Assembly: GCA_025997935.1 (NCBI GenBank)
Contig: BNVG01000093.1
Location: 1-8,088 of the forward strand
DNA: 8,088 bases
Direction: 5' to 3'
Origin: Synergistales bacterium
GTDB lineage: Bacteria > Synergistota > Synergistia > Synergistales > Aminobacteriaceae
Shown: in pieces, positions 1 through 6,339 of the stretch
Position numbering within the stretch: position 1 is the first letter of the stretch
How the letters are laid out: each line of letters opens with the position of its first letter
Notes under the pieces: generated by a model
Databases searched by the model: none
Seen by the model: only the letters and a program-made list of their open reading frames with translations
Told to the model about the DNA's origin: nothing
Made by a program: the position numbers and the translations under genes

Positions 1-1
1 G

Positions 2-94
2 CCGGAAATATCTTTCGAGCGGGTCGCGTCACTGCTTCAAACGGGTGAAAAGGCTCTTAAAAACGGGAGTCCTATTATAAGGATAGAAAGATAA
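2..94 (+). CDS. Possible C-terminal end of an upstream gene (partial)
   Basis: Frame 2 is open from the left edge to a TAA at 92-94. It encodes about 30 residues ending in GSPIIRIER, with a plausible mix of charged and hydrophobic residues. The stop would lie 19 bases before the bamA ATG and directly before its ribosome binding site, which would fit an operon running into bamA. A second frame is also open here (to a TAA at 78-80) and the fragment is too short to recognise a family, so this is tentative. No function is proposed. Confidence 0.35.
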   Translation, partial: PEISFERVASLLQTGEKALKNGSPIIRIER

Positions 95-96
95 AA

Positions 97-106
97 GAAG
101 GGGTGA
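97..106 (+). promoter_or_regulatory. Ribosome binding site of bamA
   Basis: The purine-rich stretch GAAGGGGTGA ends 7 bases before the ATG at 114. It resembles the Shine-Dalgarno consensus AAGGAGGTGA with one base missing. It supports 114 as the bamA start, as does the signal peptide that follows immediately. Confidence 0.6.
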
Positions 107-113
107 CCGATAT

Positions 114-1868
114 ATGAAAAAACATTTTGCGCGTGTGAGAGCAACGTTTTTGTTTTTGTTGCTTTCGCTTTTGATAAACGTCCCGGTCCTCGCGGCCGAC
201 AGCGCCGCGCCGCGCGTGGCGTCCGTCGGCGTCAGAGGAAACGAGCAGATAACCTCACAATACATAATGGGCGTCATAGAGACCAAGACCGGAGATACGC
301 TCGACAGGGACATCCTGCAGAAGGACATCGAGGCTATATATAACCAGGGATTTTTCTCCTTTGTCGACGTCGATCTCTCACAGGGCGCGAGTGGCGCGGA
401 CGTCGTGTTCTCCGTGATGGAAAACCCCGTTGTCGAGGCTATAATATTTTCCGGCAACACGGTCTACAAGGACGGCGCGCTCATGAAAGAGGTCTTTACG
501 CAGGTGGGGAGTATTTTTAACCGCGAGTTTTTCCGGCGTGACCTTGACCGTATTCAGGAGAAATATCACAAGGACGGCTACGTCATGGTGCGCGTATCGG
601 ACGTGAGTATGGACGGCGGGCGCATAACCGTCAAAATCGTCGAGCCGAAAGTCCGAAACGTCATCATTCAGGGAAACAAAAAAACCAAAACCAAAGTCAT
701 CCGCCGCGAGATCAAGCTCAAAGAGGGAGACCTTTTCAATATAACCAAATTCAGACACCAGCTCGGAAAGCTCCAGAACTTAGGGTATTTTGAGGACGTA
801 AATGTCGGCTTTGACGCTCCTGAGGACGCGGACGACGTTCTGGACCTGATTTTGACCGTGGTGGAAAAGAAGACGATGGCCATAGGTTTTGACGTTGGCT
901 ACGGCACGGAGAGCGGACTCAGCGGCGGAATCACTTTTACGGAGAACAATTTCAGAGGCACGGGGCAGCAATTCAATATCGGTTTTGAAGAAGGGGACGA
1001 AGCCCGCTACTGGGCGAGTTTCGCGAGTCCATACATGGATAAGCGCACGTACGCCTGGCGCGTCGGCGTTTCCTATCAAGATTATATAGACCAGTATTAT
1101 TACCACAACAGTACAAAACAATTCGAGTATGACGACAAGAGCTTCCTTGTCTACGCCGGTCTCGGCAAAAAATTTGGCCGCACGGAAGACTGGAGCTGGT
1201 TCTTCACTCTGAGCTGGCGCGACGTGGATTATAGCAATGTGCATCACGCCATACCGGACTACTACGACGACCTGACCATGTGGGACGGCGTAAATTTCGC
1301 TGGCGAGTTGCAGTTTACCTATAACAAATTGGATCCGTACCTGCCCTATTCGAAGGGATTCGTTTGGGACACGACCTTTGAGGAAGCCGTGAAATTCGCC
1401 GGCGGAGAATATAACTATTTCAAATATTGGACTCAGCTTCGCTATTACCTGCCGCTCAACAATCTGCTTGAAGACGTTATCGACTCGGGCGAGCTTTGGT
1501 CCGACGAGAGTCCTCTCATCTTGGCGGCGCGTCTGCGCGTGGGGAGCTCTACCCAAAGCGGCCTTCCGGCCTTTGCGCGTTATTCTCTCGGCGGCATGAA
1601 TACCCTTCGCGGTTATCACAGCAGAACATTCGAGGGGAGCGACGTAATTTTGGGCAACGTGGAACTTCGCGTTCCGGTGCAGAAGAATTTCGAGCTTGTA
1701 GGTTTTTATGACGTCGGCAACGCGGCTGATAACATGAAATGGGACAAACTCTATGATAACTGGGGTATAGGGATCAGAGTGAAGACCCCAATGGGACAGA
1801 TTCGCCTTGACTACGCTATGGGCGGGGATGAGAGCAGAACTTATTTTGGATTTGGTCAGATGTTCTAA
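114..1868 (+). CDS. bamA: BamA/Omp85-family outer membrane protein assembly factor
   Basis: This is the core of the beta-barrel assembly machinery, which folds and inserts outer membrane proteins. The 584-residue product starts with a Sec signal peptide (KKH...R n-region, hydrophobic stretch at about 11-26, likely cleavage after PVLA or LAA at 27-28). Three POTRA modules follow at roughly 34-104, 105-179 and 180-253; each has a V/I..GN core and an F/Y-rich end such as GFFSFVDV or GYFEDVNV. A 16-strand-type barrel would span 254-584. It contains the loop-6 motif LRGY at 498-501 (family consensus VRGF/Y) and ends in an aromatic beta-signal, YFGFGQMF. E. coli BamA is about 810 residues with five POTRAs, so this is a short form. 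TamA also has three POTRAs, but the barrel features and the lpx neighbours favour BamA. The stop codon lies inside the next gene's start region, suggesting coupled translation. Confidence 0.93.
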   Translation: MKKHFARVRATFLFLLLSLLINVPVLAADSAAPRVASVGVRGNEQITSQYIMGVIETKTGDTLDRDILQKDIEAIYNQGFFSFVDVDLSQGASGADVVFSVMENPVVEAIIFSGNTVYKDGALMKEVFTQVGSIFNREFFRRDLDRIQEKYHKDGYVMVRVSDVSMDGGRITVKIVEPKVRNVIIQGNKKTKTKVIRREIKLKEGDLFNITKFRHQLGKLQNLGYFEDVNVGFDAPEDADDVLDLILTVVEKKTMAIGFDVGYGTESGLSGGITFTENNFRGTGQQFNIGFEEGDEARYWASFASPYMDKRTYAWRVGVSYQDYIDQYYYHNSTKQFEYDDKSFLVYAGLGKKFGRTEDWSWFFTLSWRDVDYSNVHHAIPDYYDDLTMWDGVNFAGELQFTYNKLDPYLPYSKGFVWDTTFEEAVKFAGGEYNYFKYWTQLRYYLPLNNLLEDVIDSGELWSDESPLILAARLRVGSSTQSGLPAFARYSLGGMNTLRGYHSRTFEGSDVILGNVELRVPVQKNFELVGFYDVGNAADNMKWDKLYDNWGIGIRVKTPMGQIRLDYAMGGDESRTYFGFGQMF

Positions 1869-3108
1869 ACTTTATAAAAGGGCTGCGTCGGCTGTTTTGC
1901 TGGCGGCAGCTCTTTTTTTGACTCAAAACAACGGCGCGGCCGCCCTTACAATCAACATAACCCCGTCTTGGCTTGAGCCTCACGCTTTGCGCGGACTTTT
2001 GGTCGTATGGGAGAAAATCCCGCCCGGGGTCTCGCGTTTCAACACTCTTTCTATTGTGGCAAAACAGCTTTTCGAGGGCTATGACGTGCGGATTGACGGC
2101 GGCGCGCCAAACGAAGAAAACGCGCCCCTCGTCACTTTGACGCCGCGCGACGCCGCGGAGTGGAGCGTGAGTTTGGCCGAGCCGACCCTGCGCGGGGAGG
2201 CGTCTTTGTGGTTTGGGAAAGACATCGAAGGATTGGACGAGGAGATAGTTCCCCTCTTGAAAAATTTGCCAATAGAGGCTCTTGCCTGGGCGGACTCCGC
2301 GCTGAACGAGCGCGTCGCGCAGATTCTGGAACGCCGCGTCCCCGGGTGGAGTTTCTCTCTTGTCGTGCGCGTAAACGACGCCTCTCAGACTCTGCAAATA
2401 TCTTTCCACGCTTCGCAACCGTTGGTTTTAGCGGTCACTCCGAATCTTTTTTCGTCCACGTTGCCGGTTATGTTTCAGTCGGACTTGACGGCCAAGCTGA
2501 TTCCCGGCATGTCGCCCATTATAGGCCTGCCGGTGGCCTGGATAGCCAAGCACCGCGGCGAAGTGGAGAAAATGGCGCGGGATTTTTTGGAGGACCGTAA
2601 CTCAGTGTCGAACACCCGCTCTCAGGTGGAGATAGCTTTCGCGCCCGCGCAAATCTCGGAAATAGACGCGCTGATAAACAGCCAGCGTTTTTCTTTGCAG
2701 ATATGGCTCGCTGGGTATGCCGGGATAAAAGGCCGTCACCCCGAGCTTGGGATGACGGCCGGGCTTAACACAAACCGCTGGACGGGCGTCGACTTAGAGG
2801 TTTACAACGAGCTTTTAGTCGACGCCGGCGATTTTGAACTGACGGACCGCCTTGGGTTTCGTTTCCCGCTTCTGCGGGGACTTGTGCGCTTGGGCGCGGA
2901 GGTGGAATGGCCGGACGGCGATATATGGTATCGTGTCTGGCTCGACACGAACCGCATGAAACGCCCTTACCTTTGGTGGCGATGGAAAGCGGGACAAGAC
3001 CACAACGCGGCGCTTGGGTATCGCTTAAATGAGCGTATCTCCGTAGAAATACATTATGACAGCCGCTATAAGAATAAAATAGGCTTAAAGGGGATACTGT
3101 CATTATAG
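1846..3108 (+). CDS. Unrecognised exported beta-rich protein, possible outer membrane or periplasmic factor
   Basis: I do not recognise this family. From the TTG at 1846 the product is 420 residues. It has a good signal peptide: basic n-region (RCSKLYKR), hydrophobic AASAVLLAAALFL, and likely cleavage after GAAA at about 33. The mature N-terminal part (34-120) is beta-prone. The middle (about 150-270) mixes helices and strands in a way that could be a POTRA-like or other alpha/beta domain. From about 280 to the end, alternating polar/hydrophobic and aromatic strands (for example SLQIWLAGYAGI and DIWYRVWLDTNR) look like a small beta-barrel. All of this is judged by eye. The start is uncertain: TTG 1807, ATG 1828, TTG 1846 and TTG 1852 are all in frame, none with a convincing Shine-Dalgarno sequence. 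I prefer 1846 because it gives a normal signal-peptide n-region. The gene overlaps bamA by about 23 bases and ends 11 bases before lpxD, so it is very probably cotranscribed and linked to envelope assembly. Its high GC matches its neighbours. Confidence 0.75.
   Translation: MDLVRCSKLYKRAASAVLLAAALFLTQNNGAAALTINITPSWLEPHALRGLLVVWEKIPPGVSRFNTLSIVAKQLFEGYDVRIDGGAPNEENAPLVTLTPRDAAEWSVSLAEPTLRGEASLWFGKDIEGLDEEIVPLLKNLPIEALAWADSALNERVAQILERRVPGWSFSLVVRVNDASQTLQISFHASQPLVLAVTPNLFSSTLPVMFQSDLTAKLIPGMSPIIGLPVAWIAKHRGEVEKMARDFLEDRNSVSNTRSQVEIAFAPAQISEIDALINSQRFSLQIWLAGYAGIKGRHPELGMTAGLNTNRWTGVDLEVYNELLVDAGDFELTDRLGFRFPLLRGLVRLGAEVEWPDGDIWYRVWLDTNRMKRPYLWWRWKAGQDHNAALGYRLNERISVEIHYDSRYKNKIGLKGILSL
2731..2760. 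repeat. Perfectly placed palindrome inside the unknown gene; terminator-like on the - strand
   Basis: The arms GGCCGTCAcCCC and GGGaTGACGGCC pair over 11 of 12 positions (one C-A mismatch) around the 6-base centre GAGCTT. On the - strand the hairpin is followed directly by TTTTAT (complement of 2725-2730), the layout of an intrinsic terminator pointing leftward. On the + strand no T-run follows, so it should not stop the operon. It encodes residues 296-305 (GRHPELGMTA) of the unknown protein. It could be a REP-like element, an antisense terminator, or chance in GC-rich coding DNA. Confidence 0.6.
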
Positions 3109-3114
3109 GGGGAG
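3108..3114 (+). promoter_or_regulatory. Ribosome binding site deciding the GTG start of lpxD
   Basis: GGGGGAG lies 5 bases before the GTG at 3120 and begins inside the stop codon of the preceding gene. It supports the non-ATG start and coupled translation of lpxD with the unknown upstream gene. Confidence 0.65.
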
Positions 3115-3119
3115 TTTGC

Positions 3120-4181
3120 GTGGAAAAAAATTTCAGCGTCACTTTGACGGAGATTGGAGAAAAACTTGGGCTTGACGTAATCGGGGACGGCTCTAAGATA
3201 GTCAACGGCGTATCCGCGCCGGAGGACGCAAGCCCGGACAAGCTCTGCGTTATATGGGATACTAAGAACGCGAATTTAGATAACGCTATTCCTGTTATAG
3301 GAAGACACGACTTCTTTGACGATTCCGGGAGAACCGGCCTCGCGAGCGCCGATCCCCGCGCCGCGCTCCCAGGGCTGTTGTCGCTCTTCGCCTGGCAGCC
3401 TGAGCGTCAATCGGGCGTTCACCCCTCCGCCGTCGTTTCGCCTCACGCTACGGTGTCGCCCGAGGCTTGGGTTGGGCCTATGTGCGTGGTGGAGAATGAG
3501 GCGGTCATAGAAGCTCACGCGCGGCTCGACGCGGGGGTTTATGTCGGTTCTGGCGCCGTTGTCGGAGCTAGAACCGTTATCGAGGCCCAAGCCGTCCTGA
3601 TGTACGGAACGCGCGTAGGCGAAAATTGTCTGCTTCACGCGCACTGCGTCCTCGGTTGCGACGGGTTCGGTTTTATCCCGACGGTCTGTCCGGACTCCCC
3701 GTCAGGGCGCAAAATAATAAAGATTCCGCAAGTCGGAAACGTAATCGTAGAGGACAACGTTGAGATAGGGGCGTTCACCGCCATAGACAGGGGCGCTATA
3801 GGGGATACTATAATAGGGAGCGGAACAAAGATAGCCAATCACGTGCAGATAGGGCACAGCGTCAAGATAGGCAGGGATTGCATAATCTGTTCCATGAGCG
3901 GTATCGGCGGCAGTTCCGTAGTAGAGGACGGCGTGACTGTTTCGGTACAGGTGGGAATAAACGACCATGTGCGTATAGGTAAGGGGGCGTTGTTGGGCGG
4001 CAGAACGGGAGCCGCCAATGACGTTGCGCCAAACGCCGTTGTGTCCGGCTTTCCGGCGCGTCCTCATAACGAGGCCAGAAAAGCCTTGGTCTTGGCGGCG
4101 CGCTTGCCGGATATTTACGAACGCGTCAAAAGTTTGGAACGTGTCATAACAAAAACAACAGGCGGCAAGGAGAAAAAATGA
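3120..4181 (+). CDS. lpxD: UDP-3-O-(3-hydroxyacyl)glucosamine N-acyltransferase LpxD
   Basis: This cytoplasmic enzyme catalyses the third step of lipid A synthesis, moving a 3-hydroxyacyl chain from ACP to the 2-amino group of UDP-3-O-acyl-glucosamine. The product has 353 residues (E. coli 341). An N-terminal nucleotide-binding domain (about 1-98) is followed by a left-handed beta-helix of hexapeptide repeats beginning GVHPSAVVSPHATV at 99-112, then a C-terminal helical tail with RLPDIYERVKSLE. Family signatures are GCDGFGF (179-185), IPQVGNV, and AIDRGAIGDTIIGSGTKIANH. The likely catalytic base is His246 in QIGHSVKIG, matching E. coli His239, and a second conserved His sits at 283 in NDHVRIG. 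The N-terminal domain is the most divergent part. The stop overlaps the lpxC start in ATGA, so the two genes are translationally coupled. Confidence 0.95.
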   Translation: MEKNFSVTLTEIGEKLGLDVIGDGSKIVNGVSAPEDASPDKLCVIWDTKNANLDNAIPVIGRHDFFDDSGRTGLASADPRAALPGLLSLFAWQPERQSGVHPSAVVSPHATVSPEAWVGPMCVVENEAVIEAHARLDAGVYVGSGAVVGARTVIEAQAVLMYGTRVGENCLLHAHCVLGCDGFGFIPTVCPDSPSGRKIIKIPQVGNVIVEDNVEIGAFTAIDRGAIGDTIIGSGTKIANHVQIGHSVKIGRDCIICSMSGIGGSSVVEDGVTVSVQVGINDHVRIGKGALLGGRTGAANDVAPNAVVSGFPARPHNEARKALVLAARLPDIYERVKSLERVITKTTGGKEKK

Positions 4182-5005
4182 AATTTCGTACGCTTACGCA
4201 ATCTATTTCGCGTACCGGAAAGGGATTGCACTCCGGACGCGAATGCCGGCTTTTGATAGAGCCATCGAACGACGCTCTCACTCTTGGCGTGGACGGGGAA
4301 TATTGCGCGCTGTCCGAGCTTTCATTGAGCGGCGGCGCGCGTGGGAGCGACTTGTCTTTCCCCGCGGGCGCGCCTCGCGTCCGCACTTGCGAGCATGTCC
4401 TGTCAGCTCTCTCGGGTCTTGGCGTTTGGCGCGCGCGTATCTCGCTTAGAGGCGCGGATAACAAAAATCTCGAAATGCCGGGGCTTGACGGCTGCGCGCA
4501 GGATTTAGCCAAAGAAATATGGGAAAAGTCAGAGCCGACGGACGACGCGCCCGCTCCGCTACGTCTCTCGTCCCCCGTCAACGTGGGAGACGAGTCGCGT
4601 TTCGTCGTGGCTCTGCCGTCTGATTCTTTTCACGTAACATACGTTATAGACTACGACGCCGCGCCGATAGGCAGTCAGATCTTGGACTGGGATGGTGAGG
4701 ATTATCTCGAAAAACTCGCGAGCGCGCGTACGTTTGCGCTCAGGCGCGATATTGAGGCTTTACAGGCCGCCGGTCTGGCCTTGGGCGCGTCGCTCGATAA
4801 CGCCATACTCGTTAATGAGGACAGCGTAGAGACGACGGGGGGCTTGCGCTTTTCTGACGAATTTGCGCGGCATAAGACGCTCGATCTAATAGGAGACCTG
4901 ACCTGTCTGGGACGCCCCTTGACGGCTCATGTCGTGGCAGTCCGGGCGGGGCACGCGTTGCATCTTCAGCTTGTGGAAAGACTACGTTCGCTTTGGAGGG
5001 TATAA
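4178..5005 (+). CDS. lpxC: UDP-3-O-acyl-N-acetylglucosamine deacetylase LpxC
   Basis: This zinc-dependent cytoplasmic enzyme removes the acetyl group of UDP-3-O-acyl-GlcNAc, the committed step of lipid A synthesis. The product is 275 residues, shorter than E. coli (305). All expected active-site residues are visible: Glu72 and zinc ligand His73 in TCEHVLSALSGLG, zinc ligands His232 and Asp236 in DEFARHKTLDLIGD, and the general acid/base His259 in AGHALH. Other signatures are TGKGLHSG near the N-terminus, EMPGLDGCAQDL at 99-110, and SARTFALRRDIEALQ. Two small departures are Cys71 before the EH pair (often Val or Pro) and Cys106 where DGS is usual. The protein stops about 16 residues after the last catalytic His. 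It therefore lacks the tail that carries the FtsH degradation signal in E. coli, so turnover control is probably different here (inference). Its last codons contain the fabZ ribosome binding site. Confidence 0.95.
   Translation: MKFRTLTQSISRTGKGLHSGRECRLLIEPSNDALTLGVDGEYCALSELSLSGGARGSDLSFPAGAPRVRTCEHVLSALSGLGVWRARISLRGADNKNLEMPGLDGCAQDLAKEIWEKSEPTDDAPAPLRLSSPVNVGDESRFVVALPSDSFHVTYVIDYDAAPIGSQILDWDGEDYLEKLASARTFALRRDIEALQAAGLALGASLDNAILVNEDSVETTGGLRFSDEFARHKTLDLIGDLTCLGRPLTAHVVAVRAGHALHLQLVERLRSLWRV
4995..5000 (+). promoter_or_regulatory. Ribosome binding site deciding the TTG start of fabZ
   Basis: GGAGGG lies within the last codons of lpxC, 7 bases before a TTG at 5008. An in-frame TTG at 4993 would place this site inside the gene, and the ATG at 5020 would be 19 bases away. 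The TTG at 5008 is therefore the best supported start. Confidence 0.65.
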
Positions 5006-5007
5006 AA

Positions 5008-5502
5008 TTGAACGCTCAAATGGATATTTTGGAAATCATGAAGGCTTTGCGCCATCGTTATCCTCTTTTGATGGTAGACCGCATAGTCGAGTGTGATGAA
5101 AATCACGTCGTCGGTTTCAAAAACGTAACCATAAACGAGCCTTTCTTTCAGGGGCATTTCCCGGGAGATCCCATCATGCCCGGGGTTTTGGTGTTGGAGT
5201 CAATGGGGCAGGTAGCCTCCATAATGGTGGCTGTGCGCCTCGGACAGGAGCAGGAGGGGAAAATAGCTTTCCTGACCGGCGTGGATAAAGCGCATTTCAG
5301 AAGACCGGTGCGACCAGGGGACAAGTTAGTCACAAAAGCTGAACTTATCAAGCTCAGAGGCTTCGCGGGCAAGGTCAAAGTCAAGGGTTACGTCGACGAC
5401 GCGGTGGTGGCGGACGGCGAGTTCACCTTTATGGTAGGCTCGACGCTCGTAAACAAAGACGAACAACTTTCTTCGGATGGAGAGGAGGGGGATGGCGAAT
5501 GA
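5008..5502 (+). CDS. fabZ: 3-hydroxyacyl-[ACP] dehydratase FabZ
   Basis: FabZ dehydrates 3-hydroxyacyl-ACP to trans-2-enoyl-ACP in type II fatty acid synthesis. It competes with LpxA and LpxD for the same 3-hydroxyacyl-ACP, which explains its place in an lpx operon. From the TTG at 5008 the product is 164 residues, a little longer than the usual 140-150 because of an acidic C-terminal tail (SSDGEEGDGE). The hotdog-fold signatures are intact: HRYPLLMVDR at 16-25, the catalytic His50 in FFQGHFPGDPIMPG, and catalytic Glu64 in VLVLESMGQ. FabA is less likely, given the short length and the HRYP...MVDR opening. The gene is not fused to lpxC, unlike in some Bacteroidota. The lpxA ribosome binding site (GGAGGGG at 5484-5490) lies in the codons of the acidic tail, and the stop overlaps the lpxA ATG as ATGA. 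Confidence 0.95.
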   Translation: MNAQMDILEIMKALRHRYPLLMVDRIVECDENHVVGFKNVTINEPFFQGHFPGDPIMPGVLVLESMGQVASIMVAVRLGQEQEGKIAFLTGVDKAHFRRPVRPGDKLVTKAELIKLRGFAGKVKVKGYVDDAVVADGEFTFMVGSTLVNKDEQLSSDGEEGDGE

Positions 5503-6287
5503 ACGCCGCCATTCATCCAACAGCCATTATCTCAAAAAACGCGGAAATTGGGGACGGAGTCGTCATAGGTCCATACTGCGTAGTGGAGGGACACGCTTCC
5601 ATAGGGGCGGGGACGGTTCTGAACGCTTTTGTCAGTGTGCATGACGGCGTCAGCATAGGCTCTAAGTGCCAAATATTCGAGTATTCGGCCATAGGCGGAG
5701 ACCCTCAGGATCACGGCTACAAGGGTGAAAAATCTTATGTGCATATAGGCGACAAAAACATCATCCGTGAAAACGTCACAATAAGCCGCGCCACCGGCGA
5801 GGGCAACGAAACCGTCGTGGGCGACGGCTGTTTAATCATGGAAGGCGTACATATAGCGCACAACGTCAGATTGGGCAACCACATCACGATAGCCAACAAA
5901 GTCGGTATATCGGGGCATGTCACGGTAGACGACTACGCGGTGTTCGGCGGCTTGTCCGGAGTGCATCAGTTTGTGCGTATCGGGAGTTACTGTATGATTG
6001 GCGGGATTTACCGCGTCACTAAAGACGTCCCTCACTACACCTTAGCCGCGGGGGAGCCTCTGAGATTGACGGGTCTGAACTCCGTCGGCCTGAAACGCGC
6101 GGGCTTCCCGGACGAAACGAAGCGAGAGATTCTGTCTCTTTATCACGAGCTTTACAATAAAAAAAGACTTTTCTCGGACTCGCTGCGAGACGCCTTAGCC
6201 AAAAAAGATTCTTACGGCCCGGAAGCGCGGCGCGTACTGGAGTTTTACGAGGGCGGTAAACGCGGGGTCACTTTTTGGGGCAGGTAA
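5499..6287 (+). CDS. lpxA: UDP-N-acetylglucosamine O-acyltransferase LpxA
   Basis: This cytoplasmic trimeric enzyme starts lipid A synthesis by transferring a 3-hydroxyacyl chain from ACP to the 3-OH of UDP-GlcNAc. The product is 262 residues, the same length as E. coli LpxA. Left-handed beta-helix repeats run from HPTAIISKNAEIG to about residue 190, then a helical C-terminal domain follows. The catalytic base is His121 in VHIAHNVRLGN (E. coli His125). SGHVTVDDYAVFGG and GVHQFVRIG are further family blocks. The acyl-chain ruler position equals Gly169 (IGGI), as in the C14-selective E. coli enzyme and unlike Met in the C10-selective Pseudomonas enzyme; a longer chain such as C14 is therefore plausible (inference). 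At the nucleotide-sugar site DPQD is kept, but the position of E. coli Lys76 is Gly73. It is the last gene of the + strand run, ending 52 bases before the convergent gene. Confidence 0.96.
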   Translation: MNAAIHPTAIISKNAEIGDGVVIGPYCVVEGHASIGAGTVLNAFVSVHDGVSIGSKCQIFEYSAIGGDPQDHGYKGEKSYVHIGDKNIIRENVTISRATGEGNETVVGDGCLIMEGVHIAHNVRLGNHITIANKVGISGHVTVDDYAVFGGLSGVHQFVRIGSYCMIGGIYRVTKDVPHYTLAAGEPLRLTGLNSVGLKRAGFPDETKREILSLYHELYNKKRLFSDSLRDALAKKDSYGPEARRVLEFYEGGKRGVTFWGR

Positions 6288-6307
6288 AAACCGGACACAA
6301 AATAACG

Positions 6308-6335
6308 CAGGGGCGACCCGCCTCGGTCACCCCTG
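6308..6335. terminator. Probable terminator between the convergent operons
   Basis: The arms CAGGGGcGACC and GGTCaCCCCTG form an 11-position stem with one C-A mismatch around a 6-base loop. It sits alone in the 52-base gap between two convergent stops. On the - strand it is followed by CGTTATTTTG, a moderate U-tract, so it best serves the glycosyltransferase operon. On the + strand no U-tract follows, so termination of the lpx operon here is less certain. Confidence 0.55.
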
Positions 6336-6339
6336 TATG

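Noticed and set aside
73..81. TATTATAAG before bamA as a possible -10 promoter element.
   Set aside because: No matching -35 element lies at a suitable distance, and the sequence may be coding for the end of an upstream gene.
99..110. A 12-base sequence (AGGGGTGACCGA) before bamA recurs inverted at 6323-6334 after lpxA, flanking the operon.
   Set aside because: About two 12-base matches are expected by chance in a window this size, and both copies have ordinary explanations (ribosome binding site and terminator stem).
780..1619. A 279-residue open frame on the - strand inside bamA.
   Set aside because: It lies fully antisense to a well-supported barrel gene, has no ribosome binding site that I can see, and its protein resembles no family; it is a codon-bias shadow.
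1816..2418. A 200-residue open frame on the - strand across the bamA/unknown junction.
   Set aside because: Its product is rich in Arg, Gln and Pro as expected from antisense translation of GC-rich coding DNA, and the + strand genes explain the region.
4567..4594. An inverted repeat in lpxC (CTCGTC...GACGAG with an inner CCC/GGG).
   Set aside because: The stem is short and interrupted, no T-run follows on either strand, and it falls in GC-rich coding sequence where such pairs are common.
4178..5005. LpxC looked truncated compared with E. coli.
   Set aside because: All catalytic residues and the last conserved block are present, and some non-proteobacterial LpxC proteins are of similar length, so it is treated as intact.
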